9,860 bases of DNA from JAWWPG01 sp038327385 (GTDB taxonomy: Bacteria > Actinomycetota > Actinomycetes > Propionibacteriales > Nocardioidaceae), in the NCBI GenBank assembly GCA_038327385.1, contig JBBQKY010000091.1, positions 1-9,860 on the forward strand, given 5' to 3'. The notes under the pieces are model-generated. The model was given only the letters and a program-made list of their open reading frames with translations, searched no databases and was not told the DNA's origin. Positions 1 to 6,913 of the stretch are shown piece by piece. Every line of letters starts with the position of its first letter. The first letter of the stretch is position 1. The position numbers were made by a program, and so were the translations under genes.

Positions 1-2
1 CC

Positions 3-1169
3 GACCTGCGGATGGTCCCCTTCCGGTGGCACAAGCGACGCGGCTTGCTGCCCTGGCAGTACGACGCCAAGGTGCCCGAGCCCCCGGGCAACATCGCCGG
101 GGCCGATACCCCGCTGCCGGCACGCCCTATCGCGCCGGCCGCCTGGCGGTCGGAGGACAGCGCCAACAGCGACCTCGTCGTCGTCAACGGACGCGTGCTC
201 TACTTCATGCGGGGCAACCCCCGCATAGGCGGCCGCACGGCGACAGCACGAATCGCAGAGTTGCACACCGACGTGCCGGCCTTCGACGGGATCCACTTCA
301 CCGACCCCAACGTGCGCTCCGGCACCTTGACGGCAGGCACGGTGCTGGTCGGCGGCGCGGTCAAGAACAGCCAGCAACCGGGAACCGCGCTCCCCCTCCA
401 GCTGAACGAACCCGCGAGTGCGTACGTCGGCGACGGACGGCTGCTTTTCTTCGGCCGCGAGTCGGGTCTTGCAGACGCCGGACAGGCCCACGACAGGCGG
501 CTGGTGTTCTCCCGGTTCGACAGCCGCACCGACACCTGGGAGCACAACCCGCCGCGACCGACCAGCTGGTCCCAGTCGGGCGCCGCAACGGACAGCCCCG
601 CGGTGCCCAACGTCGCGGCCCTCTACGGCACCCCTGAAGTGGTGTCCCTACGGGACCCCGACCACGACGCCTACCAGGCGGTCCTCCTCCAGTCGACCGG
701 CCTGCCGGGGCGGGCGGTGATGACGACCGCGCTGCTGACCGAGGTAGCAAGCGGCGACCCGGCGCCGATATCCGGGATGCCACTCCAGAAGTCGTTGTCT
801 CGCGCCGCTGGCGGCGATATCTACGGTTTTCGCGTGCTGTTCGACAACGGCATCTACTACCTGCACTACAACGACGGCGCGCAGGTCCCGGACTGGCCGG
901 ACCGGTTCGTGCTTGCTGCCTCGTTGGACCCGTACTCCGGGCCTTGGGTCGCGAACGAGGAGACGACGGGCGCCGACTCCCGATACTTCCGTCGCGGCAG
1001 CCAGTTCGATCCGGACAACGGCGCGATCTGGCAGGGCACGATGTTCAAGCATCGTGGGCGCTACTACCTGTACTACGAGAACTACCACTCGATCGGCGAC
1101 GTCGACGAGCAGTATGGGAGCTACGGAAGTCCGGAAGCCGGCTCCCGGGTCGGCTTCGCGACCGCCTGA
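3..1169 (+). CDS. Putative GH43-like beta-propeller glycosidase, 5'-truncated
   Basis: The reading frame is open from the first base of the window to a TGA at 1167-1169. The first ATG (position 12) has no Shine-Dalgarno before it, so the true start is probably upstream and the gene is partial; at least 385 residues are visible. The C-terminal third has repeated aromatic beta-strands of the kind seen in GH43/GH32-type five-bladed propellers: a blade with 'GIYYLHYND' near residue 275, another with 'GRYYLYYENY' near 350, and an ending 'SRVGFATA' typical of a last propeller strand. Earlier segments such as 'LVVVNGRVLYFMRG' (about residues 55-68) and 'VGDGRLLFFGRES' (about 138-150) fit other blades. 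Family knowledge suggests binding or hydrolysis of a carbohydrate. I cannot assign the catalytic Asp/Glu residues, so the protein could be a non-enzymatic propeller. No signal peptide is visible because the N-terminus is missing. It converges on the DUF421 gene. Function is an inference from fold-like motifs only. Confidence 0.6.
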   Translation, partial: DLRMVPFRWHKRRGLLPWQYDAKVPEPPGNIAGADTPLPARPIAPAAWRSEDSANSDLVVVNGRVLYFMRGNPRIGGRTATARIAELHTDVPAFDGIHFTDPNVRSGTLTAGTVLVGGAVKNSQQPGTALPLQLNEPASAYVGDGRLLFFGRESGLADAGQAHDRRLVFSRFDSRTDTWEHNPPRPTSWSQSGAATDSPAVPNVAALYGTPEVVSLRDPDHDAYQAVLLQSTGLPGRAVMTTALLTEVASGDPAPISGMPLQKSLSRAAGGDIYGFRVLFDNGIYYLHYNDGAQVPDWPDRFVLAASLDPYSGPWVANEETTGADSRYFRRGSQFDPDNGAIWQGTMFKHRGRYYLYYENYHSIGDVDEQYGSYGSPEAGSRVGFATA

Positions 1170-1182
1170 CAAGGTGCCTTAC

Positions 1183-1199
1183 GCCGCTGCTCCCGCGGC
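1183..1199. terminator. Weak hairpin between convergent genes
   Basis: The 58-bp gap between the two convergent stop codons contains a 5-bp stem (GCCGC at 1183-1187, GCGGC at 1195-1199) with a 7-nt loop and no T-tract on either side. It might act as a shared GC-rich terminator, but the stem is short and could be chance at this base composition. Confidence 0.2.
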
Positions 1200-1227
1200 T
1201 GGTGGAGGGTCGTACGCGCAGAGTGAT

Positions 1228-1827
1228 TCAGCGCGCGGAGCTCGCGAGAATGCGGTCGAGCTTGTCCTCGATCCGCTGCAGCTGCTCCTGGCTCTCGAGC
1301 CGCAGGCTCGCCTGCACGCCGCTGATGTCTGCCTTCGTCGCGGTCTGCATCTGCGGCACCAGGGTTGCGATGACAGCGCCACCTGGCTCGAGGGACACCT
1401 CTTCGACCTCCTCGACGCCGTTGGCGCTCTGCCGCCGCAGGGTGGCGTCTACGTCGGCGCGGCGTAGACCCTCGTGACGCAAGGCTTCCTCGTCCCAGCT
1501 GCCGTCCCGGGCAAGCACCGTGCGGTGCCCCTCGAGGAGTCGAGTGAGCCGGTAGGAGCGCAGCGACAGGCGAACTACCGCGGCGTTGAAGGCGACAAGC
1601 ACGGCGGCCCCGAGAAGCCCGCCCGTCAGCGAGACGTCGTTGCCGATGACCGCGTTCTGTACGACGTTGGACAGCAGCAGCATGACGACGAGGTCGAAGG
1701 AGTTGAGCTGAGCCAGGTCCCGCTTCCCGGCCAGGCGCAGCAGTAGCGCGAGACCGGCGTACACGACCACGGTCCGGATGATCTTCTCGGGAGCGGTGAT
1801 GCCGAGTGTCCACATGTCATTCCACAT
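1228..1827 (-). CDS. DUF421 (YetF-family) membrane protein
   Basis: This is a 199-residue protein of the DUF421/YetF family. Three hydrophobic segments lie at about residues 15-33, 43-60 and 67-86. They carry the family signature in order: 'RLAGKRDLAQLNSFDLVVMLL' near residues 31-51 (Gly-Lys-Arg, then Phe-Asp), then 'SNVVQNAVIGND' near 53-64. A cytoplasmic domain follows, and the tail ('ESQEQLQRIEDKLDRIL') looks like a short coiled coil. Molecular function is not established for most of the family; B. subtilis YetF-type proteins have been linked to the membrane and spores. I chose the ATG at 1827 because AGGA lies 7 nt upstream; an in-frame GTG at 1842 would add five residues but lacks a comparable site. 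It converges on the propeller gene and diverges from the tRNA gene, so it is probably transcribed alone. Confidence 0.85.
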   Translation of the reverse strand: MWNDMWTLGITAPEKIIRTVVVYAGLALLLRLAGKRDLAQLNSFDLVVMLLLSNVVQNAVIGNDVSLTGGLLGAAVLVAFNAAVVRLSLRSYRLTRLLEGHRTVLARDGSWDEEALRHEGLRRADVDATLRRQSANGVEEVEEVSLEPGGAVIATLVPQMQTATKADISGVQASLRLESQEQLQRIEDKLDRILASSAR

Positions 1828-1921
1828 GCCGCCATCCTGCACCCCGAGAATGTCGAACCCGGGGAGTCAGGCGGACTTCACCGGCAGGCTCCAGCGCACG
1901 CTACCGACTCGAACGTGCGGG

Positions 1922-1951
1922 TTGGACGGGCTCAGCGGCGCGTCCTAAGAT
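1922..1951 (+). promoter_or_regulatory. Sigma-70-type promoter of the tRNA-Asn gene
   Basis: TTGGAC at 1922-1927 and TAAGAT at 1946-1951 are separated by 18 bp and point at the tRNA. Transcription would begin about 1957-1959, leaving a leader of roughly 7-9 nt before the mature 5' end at 1966. Both hexamers match the housekeeping actinobacterial consensus well, and short leaders are common for tRNA genes. Confidence 0.65.
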
Positions 1952-1965
1952 GGTCAGCGCTTCGA

Positions 1966-2038
1966 TCCCCTGTAGCTCAATTGGCAGAGCACTCGGCTGT
2001 TAACCGAGTTGTTGATGGTTCGAGTCCATCCGGGGGAG
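1966..2038 (+). tRNA. tRNA-Asn (anticodon GTT)
   Basis: A complete 73-nt cloverleaf can be folded by eye. The acceptor stem is 1966-1972 with 2031-2037, including one T-G wobble. The D arm is GCTC/GAGC. The anticodon stem is CTCGG (1992-1996) with CCGAG (2004-2008), and loop CTGTTAA places anticodon GTT at 1999-2001, which reads AAC/AAU asparagine codons. There is a 5-nt variable loop, and the T arm is GATGG/CCATC with loop TTCGAGT. The discriminator base is G2038. CCA is not encoded, so it must be added by nucleotidyltransferase, as is usual in many actinobacteria. The 3' end is 4 bp from the stop codon of a convergent gene, and no separate terminator is visible. Confidence 0.97.
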
Positions 2039-2042
2039 CTCG

Positions 2043-2564
2043 CTACAGTCCCTCCACCTCGCGGCGCGCCTGCTCCAGCGTCTGGGCCGCGATCTCCGCC
2101 ACGGCTGGGTGCGACGGGTCGAGGCCTGGGGACAGGACGTAGGACCAGCGCACCGGTGAGTCCCGCAACGGAGACCGCCTACCGATGACGCTCAAGCCCG
2201 CGGAGCCGCGCACCCTGGCGTAGAGGGTGCAGACCACGCTGTTCGTCACCCGCTCTCGGATCAGCTCGAGGAGCCGTCCGGGCTCGGCCACCTCGAACTC
2301 GTTGGCCGGCTCGGGATCACCCCAGTCGGCGACCTCGACGATCGCGAGGCGTTCGGTCTCCCGGTCCCAGTCGGCGCGCTGCACGTCCTCCCACCCCAGC
2401 CGCCGATAGCCGGCGTCAGCCGTCGGAAGGTGGATGGCCAGGTCCGTTCCGACGTACCACCTCCCGAGGTCGTCAGCTGCCCAGGCCAGCACGCGCTCCC
2501 GGGGAAGCAGCCGGAGCGCCGGCACGACGGTGGCGGGGAGCCGGTTCCGGGAGCGAATGCGCAT
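2043..2564 (-). CDS. Hypothetical protein downstream of the sigma-factor gene
   Basis: This encodes 173 residues that I do not recognise. It has no signal peptide and no membrane segment; it looks like a soluble alpha/beta protein. The N-terminus is basic (MRIRSRNRLPATVV). The middle is acidic and tryptophan-rich ('GWEDVQRADWDRE' near 57-69, 'VEVADWGDPEPANEFEV' near 76-92). A strand-rich section 'SVVCTLYARVRG' follows near 108-119, and the C-terminus is helical. Third codon positions are strongly G/C, supporting real coding. It begins 13 bp after the sigma-factor stop on the same strand, so the two are probably co-transcribed. The ATG at 2564 has GAGG only 1 nt before it, a poor spacing, so translation may depend on coupling. 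Its place behind a sigma gene allows a regulatory role, but nothing in the sequence shows one. Confidence 0.75.
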   Translation of the reverse strand: MRIRSRNRLPATVVPALRLLPRERVLAWAADDLGRWYVGTDLAIHLPTADAGYRRLGWEDVQRADWDRETERLAIVEVADWGDPEPANEFEVAEPGRLLELIRERVTNSVVCTLYARVRGSAGLSVIGRRSPLRDSPVRWSYVLSPGLDPSHPAVAEIAAQTLEQARREVEGL

Positions 2565-2577
2565 GCCTCATCATCGC

Positions 2578-3564
2578 TCAAGCCGGAAGATACTCCCGCC
2601 AGCTCTCGACCCCCTGAGCGCCTCTGATGCGCGCGAGCGCACGCGACTCGATCTGACGCGCCCGCTCGCGGCTGACGCCGAGCTCGGCACCCACCTCGGC
2701 AAGGGTGTGCGGACGCCTGCCCCGCAGTCCGAAGCGCATCCTCAGGACGTCCTGCTCCCGAGGGGTGACGGTCCGAAGCAGCTGCTCGACCTCGCGGCGC
2801 ATCGACTGCAGGCCGATCTCGTCGAGCGGCGCGCCGCTCTCGTCGTCGACAATCAGGTCACCGAGGACGCCCTGCTCCCCCGGCCCGACTGGCATGTCCA
2901 GCGAGATGGGCAGGTCGTCGAGCTTGAGGAGCTCGAGCAGCTTGGTGACCTTGGTCTGCGTGTGCAGGGACAGCTCGTCGATTGTGGGGACCCGCCCGAG
3001 CTGCTGGCAGAGCTCGCGCTGCTGTCGCTTGATGCGGTGCAGCGCCTCCGCGACGTGAACGGGCAGCCTGATGGTCCGCGCCTGGTCCCCGATCGCCTGC
3101 GCAAGGCAGTGCCGGATCCACCAGCTCGCGTACGTCGAGAACTTGTTGCCCCGGCGGTAGTCGAAGCGCTGCACTGCTCGCATCAGCCCGAGGTTCCCCT
3201 CCTGGACGAGATCCAGCAGCGGCACTCCGCACCCGGCGTAGTGCTTGGCCAGACAGACCACCAGCCGCAGGTTCGACTCGATGAAGAGCTTCGTGGCGCT
3301 GTTGCCCTGTTGCACGAGTGTCGTCAGGTCGAGACGGTCCTCGGCCGTCAGGTCGGCCGCGCCGTCCAGCCGCTCCGCAGCCAGTACGCCGGCCTCGATC
3401 TCCCGCCCCAGCCGGACCTCGTCGTCCGCCTCGAGCAGCGGCACCGTGGCGATGTCACGCAGATAGAGCGAGAGGATGTTCGCAGTGCCTGGCTCCGGAG
3501 GGGTGGTCCGGCGACCCGGCGAGGGTGGCTCTGCCAGCTCGAGCGTGGTGTTGTCCATACCCAC
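2578..3564 (-). CDS. Group 2 RNA polymerase sigma-70 factor (RpoD/Hrd-like)
   Basis: A 328-residue sigma factor that directs RNA polymerase to promoters. Region 1.2 is at about residues 30-62 ('LSLYLRDIATVPLLEADDE'). Region 2 spans about 88-168 and contains 'LVQEGNLGLMRAVQRFDY' and 'KFSTYASWWIR'. Region 3 spans about 168-245, with His170 and Glu173 retained at the positions used for extended -10 contacts. Region 4 spans about 258-318, and its recognition helix 'GVSRERARQIESRAL' is intact for -35 binding. Region 1.1 is absent, so this is a non-essential-type group 2 factor rather than the principal sigma. In region 2.4 the usual Gln and Thr that read the first -10 base are His152 and Ala155. 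The start is uncertain: GTG at 3564 has AGG 9 nt upstream, and ATG at 3558 gives two residues fewer. Gene order after dgt-dnaG recalls hrdA near dnaG in Streptomyces, but I do not assign that name. Confidence 0.93.
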   Translation of the reverse strand: MGMDNTTLELAEPPSPGRRTTPPEPGTANILSLYLRDIATVPLLEADDEVRLGREIEAGVLAAERLDGAADLTAEDRLDLTTLVQQGNSATKLFIESNLRLVVCLAKHYAGCGVPLLDLVQEGNLGLMRAVQRFDYRRGNKFSTYASWWIRHCLAQAIGDQARTIRLPVHVAEALHRIKRQQRELCQQLGRVPTIDELSLHTQTKVTKLLELLKLDDLPISLDMPVGPGEQGVLGDLIVDDESGAPLDEIGLQSMRREVEQLLRTVTPREQDVLRMRFGLRGRRPHTLAEVGAELGVSRERARQIESRALARIRGAQGVESWREYLPA

Positions 3565-3596
3565 ACAGGTGGACCTGGACGTCCTGCTGATACATG

Positions 3597-3614
3597 GCGC
3601 TCCCCTTGGAGCGC
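3597..3614 (-). promoter_or_regulatory. Hairpin partly enclosing a Shine-Dalgarno between dnaG and the sigma gene
   Basis: On the minus strand GCGCTCC (3614-3608), loop AAGG (3607-3604) and GGAGCGC (3603-3597) form a perfect 7-bp stem with a 4-nt loop, 9 bp after the dnaG stop. No U-tract follows, so it is not a classical terminator. The strongest ribosome-binding sequence nearby, AAGGGGAG (3607-3600), occupies the loop and the 3' arm. It could be an attenuator, a processing site or a translational control element. The role is inferred. Confidence 0.4.
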
Positions 3615-3623
3615 TCGAGGTGC

Positions 3624-5501
3624 TTAGGCGCTGCTCCCGATAGCGCTCTCGCGAAGCGAGCGACGGTGGCTCTCCAGCGCCACCAGCTCCCCGAACAGCC
3701 GGTTGTACTCGACGGTCTGCGTCACCGGGTTCATCCGCTGCAGCTTCGACTTGACCTGGTTGATCCGCCGCAGGGCCGTCAGCTCGCGCAGCCGGACGAC
3801 GTACGCCTCCGCCAGCCGCGCATCCGGCGTGCCCGTCACGTGCAGCGGTTCCACCGAGAGGGCCGCTACGACGGTGCGCACGGGCTCGTCTGCGATCCTG
3901 GCAACGAGGGTGTCCGGGCTGACGGCGTCCGGGCCGCCCAGCTCGTCAGCTGTCTCGAAAACCCTTCGGTAGTAGGGATGCGTGAAGTCGGCGGCCTCCA
4001 TCTCGGCCCAGCTCTCGGTCATCGCCGCCGGCACCTGCAGCAGGATCTTGAGCACGTCACGCTCGATCGAGAAGCGCCGCTCCGTCGGGTCGGGTACGTC
4101 GGACCGCTTCGCGCCGCCCTCCGCGGACGCGAGCGCGGCCGACTCCGCCGGCCGATGGCCCCCGTGGCGCCCGCGGGCCCGTCGTACCTCGGCCCTGACG
4201 TCGTCGATGTCGACGCCGACCATGCCCGCCACCTCACGGGCGAAGGCCTCGACCTTGGACTTGTCACGGATGCTCGTCACGAGCTTGACCGCCTCCCGGA
4301 CCGCGTCGACGCGGCTGTCGGCCCGGTCGAGGTCGAAGCGCCCGATGACGTTGCTGAGAACGAAGCGGTAGAGCGGGACGCGCCGAGCGACCAGCTCGCG
4401 CACCGCCGCGTCCCCCTCCGCGAGGCGCAGCTCGCACGGGTCACGCCCTTCCGGCTCCACGGCGACGTACGTCTGGCCGACGAACTGCTGGTCACCGGCG
4501 AACGCCCGCAGCGCCGCCTGCTGCCCGGCCGCGTCACCGTCGAATGTGAAGATGACCTCGCCCCGGATCTCGTCGTGGTCGAGGAGCAGCCTGCGCAGCA
4601 CCCGGGTGTGCTCCTCGCCGAAGGCGGTCCCGCACGTCGCCACGGCGGTCGGCACACCGGCCAGGTGGCAGGCCATCACATCGGTATAGCCCTCCACGAC
4701 CACCGCCTGTGACGAGCGGGCGATGTCCTTGCGGGCCAGGTCGACGCCGTACAACAGCTGGCTCTTCTTGTAGATCGGCGTCTCCGGTGTGTTCAGGTAC
4801 TTGGCAGCGACGCCGTCATCGTCGAAGAGTCGACGCGCGCCGAAGCCCACGACGTCACCGGACAGCTCGCGGACCGGCCACACCAGGCGTCCCCGGAAGC
4901 GGTCGTACGGCCCGCGGTTGTTGCGCGCCACCAGTCCGGCGGTGACGAGCTCGTCGTCGCTGAACCGCTTGCTCCGAAGGTGGCCGAGCAGAGCCTCGCC
5001 GGAGCGGGGCGCGAAGCCGACGCCGAACACCGCCGCGGCCGCCTTGTCGAAACCCCGCTCGTCCAGGAACTGCCGGCCGGCGACGGCATCGGGGCCATCG
5101 AGGGCCTGCTGGTAGAAGTCGGCGGCGTATCGGTGCGCATCCACCAGCCTGGTGCGCTGGCCGGGGTCTCGCCGAGCCACGCTCACGCCGTCGTCCAGGT
5201 AGTGCAGCTCGACGCCGTACCGGCCGGCCAGCCGCTCGACGGCCTCCCCGAACCCGACACCCTCGATCTTCTGCACGAAGGTGATGACGTCGCCGCCCTC
5301 CTGGCAGCCGAAGCAGTGGAAGAATCCGCGTGCTGGGGTGACGTGGAACGACGGCGACTTCTCGTCGTGGAAGGGGCACAGGCCCTTGAGCGACCCGGAG
5401 CCGGCGCTCCGCAACGTCACGTGGGCCGAGACGACCTCGTCGATCCGCGCCCGCTCCCGGACGAGCGTGATGTCGTCGTCCTTGATCCGCCCGGCAGCCA
5501 C
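3624..5501 (-). CDS. dnaG: DNA primase
   Basis: DnaG makes the RNA primers for leading- and lagging-strand replication at the fork, working with DnaB helicase. The protein has 625 residues, a normal length. The N-terminal CHC2 zinc-binding domain has ligands Cys42, His45, Cys63 and Cys66 ('CPFHDEKSPSF', 'FFHCFGCQEGGD'). The RNA polymerase core follows, with the family motif 'KYLNTPETPIYKKS' at 234-247. The TOPRIM fold has Glu270 in 'VVVEGYTDVM' and Asp321/Asp323 in 'FTFDGDAAG', the metal-binding acidic residues. The C-terminal helical region (about 475-615) would bind DnaB. The GTG start at 5501 matches the family's usual beginning (Met-Ala-Gly-Arg-Ile-type), though no clear Shine-Dalgarno is present; TAGACT lies 6 nt upstream. 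It starts 9 bp after the dgt stop, so it is probably expressed both with dgt and from its own proximal promoter. Confidence 0.98.
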   Translation of the reverse strand: MAAGRIKDDDITLVRERARIDEVVSAHVTLRSAGSGSLKGLCPFHDEKSPSFHVTPARGFFHCFGCQEGGDVITFVQKIEGVGFGEAVERLAGRYGVELHYLDDGVSVARRDPGQRTRLVDAHRYAADFYQQALDGPDAVAGRQFLDERGFDKAAAAVFGVGFAPRSGEALLGHLRSKRFSDDELVTAGLVARNNRGPYDRFRGRLVWPVRELSGDVVGFGARRLFDDDGVAAKYLNTPETPIYKKSQLLYGVDLARKDIARSSQAVVVEGYTDVMACHLAGVPTAVATCGTAFGEEHTRVLRRLLLDHDEIRGEVIFTFDGDAAGQQAALRAFAGDQQFVGQTYVAVEPEGRDPCELRLAEGDAAVRELVARRVPLYRFVLSNVIGRFDLDRADSRVDAVREAVKLVTSIRDKSKVEAFAREVAGMVGVDIDDVRAEVRRARGRHGGHRPAESAALASAEGGAKRSDVPDPTERRFSIERDVLKILLQVPAAMTESWAEMEAADFTHPYYRRVFETADELGGPDAVSPDTLVARIADEPVRTVVAALSVEPLHVTGTPDARLAEAYVVRLRELTALRRINQVKSKLQRMNPVTQTVEYNRLFGELVALESHRRSLRESAIGSSA

Positions 5502-5507
5502 GCCGCG

Positions 5508-5513
5508 AGTCTA
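5508..5513 (-). promoter_or_regulatory. Putative leaderless -10 element of dnaG
   Basis: TAGACT on the minus strand ends exactly 6 nt before the dnaG GTG. Its first three bases are the TAG stop codon of dgt. No good -35 hexamer is visible 16-19 bp upstream. The spacing would put the transcription start at the G of GTG. Because part of the motif is a required stop codon, this is the weakest of the four similar cases in the window. Confidence 0.35.
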
Positions 5514-6785
5514 CGCAGCGGCACCACACACGAGCCGGTGCTTCTCCACAGCCGACGGGTCCGTGAGCGAGGCGACCTGGTCGACGACGACGCGTCGGCG
5601 TGCCGCGTCGTCGGCGGCCGCCTCGAAGTCGTGCCGGAAGACCGGCTCCAGTGCCGGTGGACCCAGCCGCCAGATGCCGTCGACAAGCTCTGCCAGCATC
5701 GCCCGCTGAGCGAGCATCACCTCTACCCGGCCCGCGGCCTTCATCACGAGCTGAGCGGCGATCCCCTTGAGCACGACGATCTCGTGAATGGTGGCGGCTG
5801 GCACGGGAAGCGTTCCCTGGTAGCGCCGCAGCTCGCCGAGCAGCCCGCCGTCCTCCGCGGCGGCCCGCACCGACAGGCAGAACCGGTTGATCAGCTGGCT
5901 GGTGAGGTTCTTCAGTCCCCCAAGGTGTCGCCTGCTGCCGTCGTACGGCGCTGTCGGCCAGGCGCTCAGCCGCACAAGCCTGTCCAGCGCGTGGTCGAAG
6001 TCGTCGAGTGTCAGGTCGCCGGCGTACCAGTCGCGTGCCGTCTCCCAGACATCGCGACGGATCCCAGCGTCGCTCAGTGCGGAGAGGTCGATCTGCTGGG
6101 CCACCACGCCGTCCTCCACGTCATGGACGCTGTAGGCGACGTCGTCCGCGAAGTCCATCACCTGCGCCTCGATACAGGTCCGCTGCGGGGTGGCTCCCGC
6201 TCGCATCCAGAAGAAGATCGGCAGGTCGTCGGCGTAGACACCGAACTTGCGGACGGCTCGTGGCATGCCGTCGCCGTGCCGACCGCTCGGCGTTGTCGCC
6301 TCGCCGACGGTCCACGGGTACTTCGACGCGGCGTCGAGGGTGGCGCGAGTCAGGTTGAGGCCGATGCTGGCCCCGGCCGAGTCGAACGACTTCGCCTCGA
6401 GCCGCGTGAGCAGCCGGAACGTCTGGGCGTTCCCCTCGAAGCCCCCGATGTCGGCGGCCGCGTCGTTGAGCGCCCGCTCCCCGTTGTGGCCGAACGGCGG
6501 GTGGCCGAGGTCATGAGCCAGGCAGGCCGCCTCGACGATGTCCCGGTCGCAGCCCAGCTCGGTCGCCAGCTCCCGCCCGACCTGGGCGACCTCGAGGGTG
6601 TGCGTGAGCCGGTTGCGGATGAAGTCGTTGCTGGCCGGCCCGACCACCTGGGTCTTCCCGGCGAGGCGGCGCAAGGCGGCGGAGTGGACGATGCGGGCGC
6701 TGTCGCGCTGGTACGGCGACCTGGCGGACCCGCTGGGCTCCTCGGCGTAGCGCGCGGCGGCTGCCTCGTCGTACCCGGTGCTCAC
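5511..6785 (-). CDS. dgt: Deoxyguanosinetriphosphate triphosphohydrolase (HD domain)
   Basis: This 424-residue enzyme hydrolyses dGTP and often other dNTPs to the deoxynucleoside plus triphosphate, limiting the DNA precursor pool. The HD metal-binding set is visible: His62 in 'RLTHTLEVAQVGR', His91-Asp92 in 'CLAHDLGHPPFGHNGE', and the distal Asp in 'MDFADDVAYSVHDVED' (about 210-225). The N-terminal 'YQRDSARIVHSAALRRLAGKT' (25-45) is the usual nucleotide-site segment of this family. Length and motifs are normal for the actinobacterial dgt type. Translation starts at a GTG at 6785 with only CAGGG close by. TAGGTT lies 6 nt before it, suggesting a leaderless mRNA. It is followed after 9 bp by dnaG, a pairing common in actinobacteria that links dNTP supply to replication. 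A 172-bp gap with repeats separates it from dus upstream. Confidence 0.95.
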   Translation of the reverse strand: MSTGYDEAAAARYAEEPSGSARSPYQRDSARIVHSAALRRLAGKTQVVGPASNDFIRNRLTHTLEVAQVGRELATELGCDRDIVEAACLAHDLGHPPFGHNGERALNDAAADIGGFEGNAQTFRLLTRLEAKSFDSAGASIGLNLTRATLDAASKYPWTVGEATTPSGRHGDGMPRAVRKFGVYADDLPIFFWMRAGATPQRTCIEAQVMDFADDVAYSVHDVEDGVVAQQIDLSALSDAGIRRDVWETARDWYAGDLTLDDFDHALDRLVRLSAWPTAPYDGSRRHLGGLKNLTSQLINRFCLSVRAAAEDGGLLGELRRYQGTLPVPAATIHEIVVLKGIAAQLVMKAAGRVEVMLAQRAMLAELVDGIWRLGPPALEPVFRHDFEAAADDAARRRVVVDQVASLTDPSAVEKHRLVCGAAA

Positions 6786-6791
6786 CCCTGA

Positions 6792-6797
6792 AACCTA
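6792..6797 (-). promoter_or_regulatory. Putative leaderless -10 element of dgt
   Basis: TAGGTT on the minus strand (6797-6792), then the 6-nt TCAGGG, then the dgt GTG start. TAGGTT fits the actinobacterial -10 pattern TAnnnT, and the spacing places transcription initiation at the start codon. No convincing TTGAC-like -35 is seen. The CAGGG could alternatively serve as a close Shine-Dalgarno. Confidence 0.45.
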
Positions 6798-6839
6798 TCG
6801 CCGCTCGGCCGCGATCCCTGGCAGCACCGGTGGGCGGCT

Positions 6840-6913
6840 CCCAAGCCTGGGGTAGTAGGGAGCGAACCGGGGCGTGGGCCGGCCGTTGAGCCCCCGCTTT
6901 GCTCCTTACTACC
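6840..6913 (-). terminator. Strong stem-loop after dus (terminator or palindromic repeat)
   Basis: GGTAGTAGGGAGC (6851-6863) and GCTCCTTACTACC (6901-6913) pair over 13 bp with a single G-T mismatch. Inside, GGGGC (6869-6873) can pair with GCCCC (6890-6894). On the minus strand a second small hairpin (CCCA-loop-TGGG, 6851-6840) follows at once. The structure begins 45 nt after the dus stop. No U-run follows, but actinobacterial terminators often lack one. The length and composite shape also fit a dispersed palindromic (REP- or MITE-like) element, or a structured RNA. The first option is simplest; copy number elsewhere is unknown. Confidence 0.45.

Noticed and set aside
1966..2038. tRNA-Asn as an attachment site for an integrated element
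   Set aside because: No integrase, no repeated tRNA 3' segment and no phage-like genes occur nearby.
2434..3627. Plus-strand open frame of about 400 codons opposite the sigma-factor gene
   Set aside because: Antisense shadow. The minus-strand frame carries all the sigma-70 motifs, and this one reads as low-complexity sequence.
4980..6791. Long plus-strand open frame (about 600 codons) opposite dgt and dnaG
   Set aside because: It is the antisense of two clearly conserved genes. Such open frames are common in high-GC DNA, and its peptide shows no domain.
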